NCBI RefSeq assembly: GCF_025753815.1 | Contig: NZ_JAOWRF010000105.1 | Coordinates: 1-42,194, forward strand | Length of the DNA stretch: 42,194 nucleotides | Reading direction: 5' to 3' | From: Plectonema radiosum NIES-515 | GTDB lineage: Bacteria; Cyanobacteriota; Cyanobacteriia; Cyanobacteriales; Nostocaceae | Shown: piece by piece, positions 33,783-42,194 of the stretch | Position numbering within the stretch: position 1 is the first letter of the stretch | Layout of the letters: every line of letters begins with the position of its first letter | Position numbers and translations under genes: made by a program | Notes under the pieces: generated by a model | Seen by the model: only the letters and a program-made list of their open reading frames with translations | Database searches by the model: none | What the model was told of the DNA's origin: nothing

Positions 33783-33948
33783 CTTTGGAGTGTTCCAAAA
33801 AATAAATGATCCAAAACTCGTCATTGCGAGGGAAACGAAGTGTAGAGAAGCAATCTCAATATCTTGCGATTGCTTCATTCCGCTACGCTCCATTCGCTGC
33901 GGACAATTGGGCACTTTTTTACTTGGAGTACTCTTGATAAATTAACCA
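33783..33948. repeat. REP-like element inserted upstream of the antitoxin-like gene
   Basis: Upstream sequences of the two paralogous antitoxin genes align (CATTTTTAC...ACCACC[CT]TATTGTAACT, then GCGATCGCTC and GTTCGTAAAAAA) except that this copy has about 165 extra bases. The insert has TTGGAGT near both ends and a core with CGTCATTGCGAGGG, GAAGCAATCTC, GCGATTGCTTC and CATTCGCTGCGGAC, which pair with each other as in extragenic palindromes. The rest of the gap (33949-34079) is the shared ancestral flank. Confidence 0.65.
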
Positions 33949-34079
33949 ATACCACCCTATTGTAACTCTATCTAAATGCTCTCAATTTCAGGCGATCGCT
34001 CTCTTCCTCCTCTTTGCATTCTTCTCCTCTCAAAGAAGGCAGTTCGTAAAAAATCCCAACGCAAATTCATAAAATATCA

Positions 34080-34511
34080 TTAATCCTCTGGAGGATGCCA
34101 ACCAGCAAGCACCCAATAACTGCGAACTTCTAAGGCATCCGGGTCATCACTTAAATGTAAAACTGCAACAGAAGCGCGACCAGTTGGTGTTTTCCCAACA
34201 ATACGCAATCCATCTTCAGTCCAGCAAAAATGTTCAGACCAAACTTAGTTACGCGGGTTAAAGAGTTTTACCGCTTCCCTCGTCTCCAGGTCAATTCCTA
34301 TAGTTTTATCGCTTTTGTAGCCATTACAAAGTGGGCAAGCTAACCATAAGTTCGATTCATCATTGCTGCCACCTTTAGAAATCGGGATAATGTGTTCAAT
34401 CTCCAAACGTGCTATCACCAAACGTTGAGGACTCAAGCAATAACCACAACGGTTTCTAGCAGCAGTGCGGACACGACGGTCTATCTCTACAGGGATGTAA
34501 CTTCGAGCCAT
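34080..34511 (-). pseudogene. HNH endonuclease gene interrupted by one in-frame stop
   Basis: The first 88 codons (34511-34248) encode an HNH nuclease with zinc pairs C22-C25 and C59-C62, and a catalytic EH pair E39-H40 (LEIEHIIPISKGG, ACPLCNGYKSD). Codon 89 is TAA (34245-34247). The same frame then continues open for 54 codons (VWSEHFCWTEDGLRIVGKTP, ending YWVLAGWHPPED) to a TAA at 34080-34082. That continuation matches the usual C-terminus of this HNH family, and one C-to-T change (CAA to TAA) would explain the break. The nuclease core is intact upstream of the stop, so a shortened active product is possible. Confidence 0.85.
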
Positions 34512-34516
34512 TGCTG

Positions 34517-34879
34517 TTAAGTTAGAGCCGATTTCAAGCCACGCTCAACAGCTACTTTTAAGGCTCTCGCTTTACGTACCAAACCTTTTCGGTAGACTTG
34601 CATCAGTTCATCTAATTGTCTAACTTCTGCTTCATTAAGCTGTCCATCTTGGTTACGCGCTAAAAGGTCACTAAAAACCTCTTGCTGCTCAGTTTCCATC
34701 TGCATGTCGCACAAAGCCAAAACCTGCTCATTAGGTAATGACTCTATAGGTAATTCGGTAATGGCACGGTCAATAAATTCTAGTAATACATCTTCAAGTC
34801 GCTGATGTGTGAAAGCAGCGATTTCCTTTCCTCTTTGTGCCAGCGTCTCAGGAAGTTGAAGGGTGACAATTTCAGCCAT
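34517..34879 (-). CDS. Hypothetical protein of a two-gene module with the HNH nuclease
   Basis: 120 aa. The N-terminal IVTLQLPETLAQRGKEIAAF has the strand-helix pattern of ribbon-helix-helix-like antitoxins, and the remainder is helical and charged (QLDELMQVYRKGLVRKARAL). It lies 5 bp upstream of the HNH gene. I recall this gene pair being common in cyanobacteria, which suggests a linked function, perhaps regulatory or antitoxin-like. That is inference. Confidence 0.7.
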   Translation of the reverse strand: MAEIVTLQLPETLAQRGKEIAAFTHQRLEDVLLEFIDRAITELPIESLPNEQVLALCDMQMETEQQEVFSDLLARNQDGQLNEAEVRQLDELMQVYRKGLVRKARALKVAVERGLKSALT

Positions 34880-34912
34880 TTGCTACCACATAAGCCTTTT
34901 ACTTTCGATTAT

Positions 34913-34926
34913 ATCCAAATTTGGAT
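34913..34926. promoter_or_regulatory. 14-bp perfect palindrome upstream of the HNH module
   Basis: ATCCAAATTTGGAT, 34 bp upstream of the 34879 start codon. A perfect dyad at this place is what an autoregulated antitoxin-type operon would carry, and the first gene has a ribbon-helix-helix-like start. Confidence 0.45.
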
Positions 34927-35124
34927 GTAGTCGGTCGCAGTAGTATGCGGCTCCTTACATAATCTAAACCGAGAATAACTGAATTGTTAGATACTGGCAG
35001 CACTTTGGGAATACTGAGTGAGGTGCAGGTAATTAGTGCGCTGCTCGGAATTTAGCAACTAAAAGAGGATTATGGACAGAGTTACAGCAACCCCTGTTCA
35101 ATTCCTGAGTGGATTGAACAGGGG

Positions 35125-36138
35125 TTGAAAAGTCAAACCTACGAACGTGTTGGAGGTGTTATTCGTGATTCCCAAACAAAGCACATAGTTGCTATGTTAC
35201 GTGAAGCAGCACCTAATGTGACTCAAGCCTCAACAATACTTTCTCAATTTGGTTCAGCTGCAAGTATTCTCAATCTTGGTGTCTCCGTAATAGGATTTGC
35301 CTTGGTAATCAAACGCTTAGAGGAAATTGAACAGCGTCTCAAACTTGTAGAAAAAGACCTAAAGCAGCTTAATCGTAAATTTGACATTTCTGTATACGCT
35401 AATTTTCGTGCTGCTCTTGATTTAGCGCGTGATGCTTTTACAATGACTAAACCTGAAAATCGCGTCAACATGGCAAATTTAGCTATTAACAGATTTTTGG
35501 AAGCTCAACATACTTATGTTGGTTATCTTGAAACAGCATTAGAAGAAAATATTCAAGTTGCTGATGAGGATATTTCATTTTTGTTAACGTCTGTAATTAG
35601 ACCGCGTTGCTATGTTGCAAAGGAATATCTTGCGTCATTATTTTTAACGTATGTAGCTAGAGCGCGTTGCTATTTAGAATTAGAAGAAATTGAAACTGCA
35701 CATCGTTGTCTACAAGAAGGTGCAGAAGTTCTTCGTCCTTATGTTGGACACTTTAGCGGACATGTAATGGTATCCAATCAAAAATCTTATGAACAAGCTC
35801 AACATAAAATGACGGGAGGGATGTTTCAAGAGGGCTTCCGACAGACATATTTGCCCTTTTTGCCACCCTCCAATGATACTTTAGAATGCTGTGCTAAGGG
35901 CGTTGTAGCAATTATTAAACAACCTGAACGAAAACGTGCAGCTATGGAAAAAGCTCTGTCCATGTGGGAAACCAATCGCCGTTTTGAAGCATATCAAGCC
36001 GAAATTCAAGCGATCGCCCAACTAAAAATTAGCTTTCACGAATGGCTGAAATTAACTCCTTCTGAGGCAAAACCCGACAGCGCCGAATTGATGTATATCA
36101 TCCCATCCAAACCTCTACAACTACAACTATCGAGTTGA
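35125..36138 (+). CDS. Hypothetical protein with a hydrophobic segment and coiled coil; 5' end uncertain
   Basis: 337 aa from TTG 35125. Residues about 34-61 are hydrophobic (ILSQFGSAASILNLGVSVIG), followed at once by a coiled coil (IKRLEEIEQRLKLVEKDLKQ) and then a mainly helical domain with repeated tyrosine/alanine-rich helices. The open frame extends upstream to 35056 and encodes protein-like SNPCSIPEWIEQGL without an ATG, GTG or TTG, so the true start may have been lost or be non-standard. I recognise no family. The hydrophobic-hairpin-plus-coiled-coil layout is seen in some pore-forming or effector proteins, but nothing here proves that. Confidence 0.7.
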   Translation: MKSQTYERVGGVIRDSQTKHIVAMLREAAPNVTQASTILSQFGSAASILNLGVSVIGFALVIKRLEEIEQRLKLVEKDLKQLNRKFDISVYANFRAALDLARDAFTMTKPENRVNMANLAINRFLEAQHTYVGYLETALEENIQVADEDISFLLTSVIRPRCYVAKEYLASLFLTYVARARCYLELEEIETAHRCLQEGAEVLRPYVGHFSGHVMVSNQKSYEQAQHKMTGGMFQEGFRQTYLPFLPPSNDTLECCAKGVVAIIKQPERKRAAMEKALSMWETNRRFEAYQAEIQAIAQLKISFHEWLKLTPSEAKPDSAELMYIIPSKPLQLQLSS

Positions 36139-36187
36139 CACTTGGCTATTTCTCTACAAAAAGATGCAGTTGAGTCTTAGTTATGTT

Positions 36188-36481
36188 TCAACTGCAACTT
36201 TTTTCATATTCATCTATTTCTCGATATTTAGGAATAGATTTACCTGTCACCATAGAATAAAGAACATCTGGATCTAAATCTGCGCCATTATTCCAGTGAA
36301 TTGTCCCCCATTCAGAGTTAACTTTAACTGTTCTAAAATAGTCTAAATCTTTTAAAGGTTCAAAAACTCCGGTAAATTCGATTAATTCGTTAACATTAAT
36401 AATACCTTTTTGTCCATCTTCAAACTTTAGATAAAGTTGATAATTATCTTGGGGAATAACTTCTATAATGTCTTTTAACAT
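36188..36481 (-). CDS. DUF2442 domain protein
   Basis: 97 aa. The family pattern is clear: IIEVIPQDNYQLYLKFEDGQ, KGIINVNELIEFTGVFEPLK, DLDYFRTVKVNSEWGTIHWN, then NGADLDPDVLYSMV. DUF2442 proteins are often linked with DUF4160 or RelE-like partners in toxin-antitoxin settings. Here the YoeB pair follows 94 bp upstream on the same strand. Confidence 0.88.
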   Translation of the reverse strand: MLKDIIEVIPQDNYQLYLKFEDGQKGIINVNELIEFTGVFEPLKDLDYFRTVKVNSEWGTIHWNNGADLDPDVLYSMVTGKSIPKYREIDEYEKSCS

Positions 36482-36574
36482 AATTTACTTTAATGGTTCA
36501 ATATTCTCCCTTATGACTGGATTAAGACTTACGCAAAAATACCAAAAAACGAACCGCTAAGGGCGCGTCATCGT

Positions 36575-36841
36575 CTATAAATAATGATATTTGCAAGACA
36601 GAATAGTCAATAAATCTTCTTCTACTTTGTAAACTAATCTATGTTCATCTGTAATACGCCTTGACCAGTAACCTTGTAATTCATATTTTAATGGCTCTGG
36701 TTTCCCTATGCCTGAAAAGGGTTCTCTTTGTATATCTCTAATCAGTTCCAATATTTTTTTGAAAACTTTTTTGTCTTCTGTCGCCCATTGACCTAGTTGT
36801 TCAAATGCTTCTGGTTCAAATGCGACTTTTTTCATACTCAT
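36575..36841 (-). CDS. yoeB: Txe/YoeB family mRNA interferase toxin
   Basis: An 88-aa ribosome-dependent endoribonuclease. Conserved features: EPFSGIGKPEPLKYELQGYW with the general-base glutamate at 49, RRITDEHRLVYKV with R68, and the C-terminal KYHYL with H86 and Y87. These correspond to the E46, R65, H83 and Y84 of E. coli YoeB. The start ATG 36841 overlaps the antitoxin gene by 26 bp. The toxin looks intact. Confidence 0.93.
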   Translation of the reverse strand: MSMKKVAFEPEAFEQLGQWATEDKKVFKKILELIRDIQREPFSGIGKPEPLKYELQGYWSRRITDEHRLVYKVEEDLLTILSCKYHYL

Positions 36842-37067
36842 CTAAATCAACGTAAATTAGGTTTCCTTTGTCTACATTCTCCATAGCTTTAAGCAGATGT
36901 TTTTTGTTAGCTTCTGATTTCATCAGATAGGTAGTATCATCTTCTTCAGTTTGTGGCTCAACTAGCACAATGACTTCTACTACTGTTCCTTCTGCTAGTT
37001 CCGTTGCACATAACTCAATTTTGCCATCTTTTCCGACAATAGCCTTTTGTTTAATTCCACTCAACAT
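36816..37067 (-). CDS. Antitoxin of the YoeB pair
   Basis: 83 aa. The N-terminal MLSGIKQKAIVGKDGKIELC looks like a beta-rich AbrB/DUF104-type DNA-binding half, rather than the Phd/YefM fold usually paired with YoeB. The C-terminal part (LMKSEANKKHLLKAMENVDK) should wrap the toxin. It is upstream of and overlapping yoeB, the standard antitoxin-first order. The near-identical paralogue is at 33519-33758. Confidence 0.85.
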   Translation of the reverse strand: MLSGIKQKAIVGKDGKIELCATELAEGTVVEVIVLVEPQTEEDDTTYLMKSEANKKHLLKAMENVDKGNLIYVDLDEYEKSRI

Positions 37068-37244
37068 AATTCCTATTTACTCCCATTTTTACCACCTTAT
37101 TGTAACTGTATCTGACTGAGAAGAGATTTGAGCGATCGCTCCCTTCTCTTCTCTTGGCGTCCTTGGCACCTTGGCGGTTCGTAAAAAAAAGGTGCGTTAC
37201 GCGATCGCGCTAACACACCCTACAAAATTTCTCTGAGGCTAAGG

Positions 37245-38672
<1,428 letters not shown>

Positions 38673-38676
38673 TTAA

Positions 38677-38858
38677 AGTTAGGAGTTAGGAGTTAGGAGT
38701 TAGGAGTTAGGAGTTAGGAGTTAGGAGTTAGGAGTTAGGAGTTATCTAGAGACGCGATGTTCCTCGCGTCTTTACGGGAGTTATGAGTTATGAATTACGA
38801 CAAGTTTTTATTCCTTATTCCTAACTCCTCACTCCTCACTCCTCACTCCTCACTCTTT
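38677..38858. repeat. Inverted heptanucleotide repeat arrays between DUF5331 and chlN
   Basis: Nine or so copies of GTTAGGA on the plus strand (38677-38744), a short spacer with a hairpin (GAGACGCG/CGCGTCTT), then an array of CTCCTCA/CTCCTAA (38818-38858). The two arrays are partly complementary and could fold into a long imperfect stem in the DUF5331-chlN intergenic RNA. Confidence 0.88.
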
Positions 38859-38874
38859 ACCCCTAACTTTGTAA

Positions 38875-39690
38875 TTACGCGTTGGGGAAAAGCCGAGCAA
38901 TTTCCGAGTCGTCAAAAATGCCAGATGGCAAATCTTCCCCTGAGACTGATTTTTCTTCACTCCAGACATCAGACAACACGTCGCTAAAGGCATTTTCGTC
39001 TGGTGTATCCAAATCATCCAGCATGTTTTGCCCCAAGTTTGCTGATGGTGCAGTTGCTGCGGAGATTTTGCTGTCGCTATCCTTCAAGTCATCAAAGGAA
39101 ATATCGCCAAAATCATCAACAGATTCCATGCTGGGTGTTTGGTTTGAGTTTTGTCCGTTGCTGAAGGAAATATCGCCAAATCCATTTTCAGATTCATTCG
39201 GCACTGGCATTTCAGCTATTTTACCTAGGGACATTTGGCTAAACTCATCTGGGATCAGCATTTCTTGATGAGAATCTACCATCACGAACTCGTGAATAAT
39301 CGCCTCTTCCCCAAAGCCATTTACATTGTGAATCGTCAAGGTTTCATCATGAGGCTTTCCCTGAATGACTCCTTCTGATTCCATATCTTCTTCTACTTTG
39401 GGCATGACGTGGTTGCCCAAAGCCATATCAGGATCGAAATGCAAATCCAGCACTTCTACCAAAGTATCTGCGTCTGGATTCAATTTCGCAAAAGGCAGCA
39501 TTAACTGCGCTAACTTCGGTTCTAGCGCGTTAACGACTCCCAGGATGAGGTAAGACGGTGGTCGCTTTCCACCATCGGGGGTGTAAACCGATTCTACCTG
39601 CATGTGGAGGGTAATCCAGTCACGATTCGCCTGGAAAAATTGCAACCACTTTTGTCTTAAAGAATCTGTAAAGCTGTAAAAGAAAGCCAT
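38875..39690 (-). CDS. DUF5331 protein encoded between chlL and chlN
   Basis: 271 aa from ATG 39690, which has GGGGGA just upstream; an ATG four codons earlier is also in frame. The N-terminal domain (about 1-100, FYSFTDSLRQKWLQFFQANR, PPSYLILGVVNALEPKLAQL) is conserved, followed by an acidic, disordered C-terminal half with repeated FGDISF motifs. Its constant place between chlL and chlN in Nostocales suggests a role linked to dark chlorophyll synthesis, but none is known to me. Confidence 0.88.
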   Translation of the reverse strand: MAFFYSFTDSLRQKWLQFFQANRDWITLHMQVESVYTPDGGKRPPSYLILGVVNALEPKLAQLMLPFAKLNPDADTLVEVLDLHFDPDMALGNHVMPKVEEDMESEGVIQGKPHDETLTIHNVNGFGEEAIIHEFVMVDSHQEMLIPDEFSQMSLGKIAEMPVPNESENGFGDISFSNGQNSNQTPSMESVDDFGDISFDDLKDSDSKISAATAPSANLGQNMLDDLDTPDENAFSDVLSDVWSEEKSVSGEDLPSGIFDDSEIARLFPNA

Positions 39691-39720
39691 ATTGTCCCCC
39701 ATCCTGAGAAAATAGATGAT

Positions 39721-40587
39721 TTATACAATCATCAAGTCTAATTGCTCTTCCGGATTAGTAACCTGGGGTTTACTCGGATTTAAGTAAAAATCAGACAACA
39801 AAGAGAACAATTCCCGGTCTGGAGTGTCGGTAGGTACAACACCTTCTGGACGCGCTAAAATTTGGTCGGCGATGCTGAGGTAGTAATCGCAAACGTAGTT
39901 CAGAGAAGGATCGTTCTCTGCCATTTCAAATAAAGTCTTGCCTTTGACGCGAGAAACACGGATGTCTTCTATCAAAGGTAATACTTCCAGTACTGGCATG
40001 GGTACTGCTTCTATGTATTTCTCGATCAAGTCGCGTTTGGAAGTGCGATTACCAATTAAACCAGCTAAACGCAATGGGTGAGTACGTGCTTTTTCGCGTA
40101 CTGAAGCTGCAATGCGGTTTGCGGCAAATAAAGCATCAAAGCCGTTATCGGTAACAATCAAGCAGTAATCAGCATAGTTGAGAGGTGCTGCAAAACCACC
40201 ACATACAACGTCACCGAGAACGTCAAATAAAATCACATCGTACTCATCAAAGGCGTTGAGTTCTTTCAGTAATTTTACGGTTTCGCCGACTACGTAACCG
40301 CCACATCCTGCACCAGCAGGTGGACCGCCGGCTTCAACACAATCGACACCACCGTAACCTTTGTAGATTACATCTTCGGGCCAGACATCTTCGTAGTGAT
40401 AGTCTTTTTCTTGCAGGGTGTCGATAATTGTCGGAATCAAAAACCCGGTCAAGGTAAAAGTACTGTCGTGTTTTGGGTCACACCCTATTTGGAGAACTTT
40501 CTTCCCGCGTCTGGCTAGGGCTACGGAGATGTTACAGCTAGTTGTGGATTTACCGATACCACCTTTTCCGTAAACTGCTAATTTCAC
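39721..40587 (-). CDS. chlL: Light-independent protochlorophyllide reductase iron-sulfur ATP-binding protein
   Basis: A 288-aa nitrogenase Fe-protein homologue that passes electrons to ChlNB with ATP hydrolysis. The P-loop [12 protein letters not shown] is at 6-17. The 4Fe-4S ligands are C95 (AGAGCGGYV) and C129 (GDVVCGGF). I chose GTG 40587 because it gives the canonical [14 protein letters not shown] start and exactly the family length, with AGAGG upstream; the 19 codons before it are not conserved. It leads the chlL-DUF5331-chlN set. Confidence 0.97.
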   Translation of the reverse strand: MKLAVYGKGGIGKSTTSCNISVALARRGKKVLQIGCDPKHDSTFTLTGFLIPTIIDTLQEKDYHYEDVWPEDVIYKGYGGVDCVEAGGPPAGAGCGGYVVGETVKLLKELNAFDEYDVILFDVLGDVVCGGFAAPLNYADYCLIVTDNGFDALFAANRIAASVREKARTHPLRLAGLIGNRTSKRDLIEKYIEAVPMPVLEVLPLIEDIRVSRVKGKTLFEMAENDPSLNYVCDYYLSIADQILARPEGVVPTDTPDRELFSLLSDFYLNPSKPQVTNPEEQLDLMIV

Positions 40588-41232
40588 TTTTGTCTGCCTC
40601 TTATAGTTTCTTTTCAAACTCTTGGCTAAAACATTTGCCTTCACCTAGCCGCACAAGGCGCGATGTGTGAGGTCTTCGTCATTATTATCTAAATCGAATG
40701 TAAAAGAAAGTGGCGGTGAATCTGTCATAGGGTTATATTAGGCAGATTTTGTCTTAAACAATCACATTTGGCTTTTAATTCACTATAAAACTATACAAAG
40801 CCTCAAAAAAGTAAAATTTAATATTTTTGGTATTTAATTAATTAAAATTAGTGACAAAACACAAAAAGCTTAATTGCCTTTTTCAATGGATTTCATCGAA
40901 GTAAGTGATTGTCAATGGCAATTTTAGTTATGAGTGCTTGCTCAGAGAGGCTGAAGTACTGACAGCAAAGGCTGTGGAAGCCAGATTGGTTGGGATAAAC
41001 TCAGCTTTCAGCCTGGGAAATCCAGGTTTTTATGCCGAAAATGCAAATAAAGTTACTTTTGTCAATCACAATAAATGGGTAATTGGCTGGGAAAGCAAGA
41101 TTAGGCGATCGCTATTTTTGACTGATTTCTAGTTTTTTGTAAAAAATTATTAATTTACGGAATATTGGTTAAATTTTATTAAATACCTTGCACTAACCCC
41201 CCGCAGGCTATAAGCCGAGGCTAAATTTACAA

Positions 41233-41250
41233 AGTCCACCTGCGTGGACT
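41233..41250. repeat. Palindrome AGTCCACCTGCGTGGACT
   Basis: 7-bp arms AGTCCAC/GTGGACT. Flanking GGCTAAATTTACAA relates it to the palindromes at 371-422 and 33212-33231. Confidence 0.7.
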
Positions 41251-41329
41251 AACACAAAATCAAAGATTTTTAAGGCTGGGTCGGCAAGCTTTATATAATT
41301 AGTCCTACTCTTATATTCATGTGATGAGT

Positions 41330-41367
41330 TTGTAGTTTGTGCTTTAGCGCTAAAGCACAAACTACAA
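41330..41367. repeat. 38-bp perfect palindrome
   Basis: Left arm TTGTAGTTTGTGCTTTAGC and right arm GCTAAAGCACAAACTACAA with no loop. It begins 17 bp beyond the stop of the Trp-rich gene on the minus strand, so it could terminate that transcript or be a protein-binding or cruciform site. Confidence 0.9.
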
Positions 41368-41383
41368 GGTGTAATATGCAGAG

Positions 41384-41638
41384 TTAGGATACATCCTCGG
41401 ATACTGCCCTTATTTCTTGTAATGTTTGCCAGCCTGCTTGCCACTGAGAATTATCTTGTAATAATTTGGCATTGAGCCAGAAGCGAACATTGGGGTCACA
41501 AGCAGCAACCATCTCAGCATAAACCCACTTAGCCTGATTTTTGCGATTCACAACTTGAAAGTGTCGCCAACCATCTACTTTTTGCTGCGCTGTCCATTTA
41601 GAACCGACTAAGTAAGGAAATTTTGGTTTTTTAGGCAT
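41384..41638 (-). CDS. TIGR02450 family tryptophan-rich protein
   Basis: 84 aa from ATG 41638. It has seven tryptophans in the typical pattern: VGSKWTAQQKVDGWRHFQVV, then AKWVYAEMVAACD, FWLNAKLLQDNSQWQAGWQT. The family is small and conserved in cyanobacteria and some proteobacteria, with unknown function. The in-frame TTG two codons upstream is less likely. Confidence 0.88.
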   Translation of the reverse strand: MPKKPKFPYLVGSKWTAQQKVDGWRHFQVVNRKNQAKWVYAEMVAACDPNVRFWLNAKLLQDNSQWQAGWQTLQEIRAVSEDVS

Positions 41639-41640
41639 TG

Positions 41641-41770
41641 TCAATGGTCAATGGTCAATGGTCAATGGTCAATGGTAATTGGTAATTCCCCCTTGTCTCC
41701 CTTGTCTCCCTTGTCCCCTTGTCCCCTTGTCTCCCTTGTCTCCCTTGTCTCCCTTGTCCCCTTGTCCCCA
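41641..41770. repeat. Two adjacent short tandem repeats
   Basis: TCAATGG is repeated five times (41641-41675), then CTTGTCTCC/CTTGTCCCC about nine times (41688-41770). The second type is related to the microsatellite inside recO. They separate the Trp-rich gene from the next minus-strand gene. Confidence 0.9.
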
Positions 41771-41794
41771 AGTCGTCCCCCTGCCCTCATCCTC

Positions 41795-42154
41795 TCATCC
41801 CCCACCGGTAAAGGTATCACAAACGACTTCACCATTTTCTTCAACGCAGAGGGAAAACGATTTAATATGGAGCCAACAACTCCTGATCTGATTGTTAATT
41901 TTGCGCCTTTTTTTAGATAAGCGTTGCCGGACAACTTCGTTAGGACAGAGAATTTCTAGAGTACCTGTGCCATCTTCGTGGTTTACAATGCGAAATCGGC
42001 AATCTTGCAACATTGCCCGACTGCTGCTGTCGAAAAACCGCTTAAAGCGCTGTAGCAATTCACCTTCGTTCATTTCGCTGACGCGCTTTTGGAAGATGAA
42101 ATCTTCTTCCTCAAATTCAAAGTCATCATCCTCAAAGTCGTGGGGGTCAATCAT
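41795..42154 (-). CDS. Hypothetical acidic protein
   Basis: 119 aa. It starts with a strongly acidic stretch (MIDPHDFEDDDFEFEEEDFI), followed by a basic and aromatic domain (LLQRFKRFFDSSSRAMLQDC, RFRIVNHEDGTGTLEILCPN, EVVRQRLSKKRRKI) and a C-terminal strand region ending VCDTFTGGG. I do not recognise the family. The reading frame is clean and the microsatellite begins only after its stop codon. Confidence 0.65.
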   Translation of the reverse strand: MIDPHDFEDDDFEFEEEDFIFQKRVSEMNEGELLQRFKRFFDSSSRAMLQDCRFRIVNHEDGTGTLEILCPNEVVRQRLSKKRRKINNQIRSCWLHIKSFSLCVEENGEVVCDTFTGGG

Positions 42155-42194
42155 AAGATTATGGTAACTTTTTGTGTGTCGGGAGCAGGGGGAG

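Larger units (their letters stand above)
40588..41383. other. Intergenic region upstream of chlL
   Basis: Holds the chlL promoter region (AT-rich 40740-40870). A 75-codon frame from GTG 40905 has no ribosome binding site or recognisable domain, so I do not call it. Palindromic repeats lie at 41233-41250 and 41330-41367. Otherwise nothing is recognisable. Confidence 0.5.

Noticed and set aside
40588-40644. Upstream start for chlL
   Set aside because: Adds 19 residues absent from ChlL; GTG 40587 gives the exact canonical 288-aa protein.
40905-41132. 75-codon frame from GTG upstream of chlL
   Set aside because: No ribosome binding site or known motif; parts look protein-like, but not enough to call a gene.
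41662-41934. 90-codon minus-strand frame overlapping the acidic hypothetical gene
   Set aside because: Half of it is microsatellite-encoded ([16 protein letters not shown]) and the frame at 41795-42154 has better protein character.

Overview
The window looks like chromosomal DNA of a filamentous, probably heterocyst-forming cyanobacterium. The evidence is frequent GCGATCGC (HIP1) octamers, an orange carotenoid protein, the dark-operative protochlorophyllide reductase genes chlL and chlN with a DUF5331 gene between them, cyanobacteria-typical families (CGLD27/DUF1230, DUF3318, DUF2887), and heptanucleotide tandem repeats (CTCCTAA)n. I cannot name a species. All family assignments are by reading motifs, without database searches.

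Layout. 0-5.3 kb: a possible TnpB tail, a single-chain MmeI-like type IIL restriction-modification enzyme, a tandem array of about 3.7 copies of a 218-bp structured repeat, and a DUF2887/Rpn-type nuclease followed by a truncated duplicate of its own 3' end. 5.4-10.2 kb: ABC-F ATPase, gpmI, secG, and a metzincin-like protease whose start codon lies inside a dispersed repeat. 10.4-16.9 kb: an OCP gene, a GT4 glycosyltransferase, and the cluster deoC-recO-MFS read on the minus strand. 17-20 kb: an m5C DNA methyltransferase, a truncated DUF1016 gene, a 103-bp MITE between them, and a 59-aa small protein with a strong Shine-Dalgarno. 20.3-22.7 kb: a DUF697-type GTPase, an I-Ssp6803I-like PD-(D/E)XK homing endonuclease gene, and the initiator tRNA gene split by a 244-nt group I intron. 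The endonuclease gene lies outside the intron, just downstream of the tRNA. 22.7-31.9 kb: asparaginase, an IS200/IS605-like scar, yqeK-rsfS-CGLD27, a WcaI-like glycosyltransferase, a second 103-bp MITE, a STAS/phosphoglycosyl transferase fusion, a decayed phytase-like esterase, DUF3318 and a YbjN-like gene. 32-37.1 kb: an esterase, then a small island of toxin-antitoxin-like genes, including a duplicated antitoxin with two different partners and an HNH nuclease gene broken by one stop codon. 37.2-42.2 kb: chlN-DUF5331-chlL on the minus strand, a Trp-rich protein and an acidic hypothetical protein.

Working groups of genes: yqeK-rsfS-CGLD27 and deoC-recO-MFS are closely packed, probably co-transcribed sets. 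chlL and chlN supply two of the three subunits of light-independent protochlorophyllide reductase (chlB is not here). The GT4 enzymes and the STAS/sugar-transferase fusion point to cell-surface polysaccharide or glycolipid synthesis. The most striking features are non-coding or decaying: structured repeats with compensatory stem changes, two MITE copies each flanked by direct repeats, short tandem repeats inside genes, and several genes caught in the act of duplication or decay.
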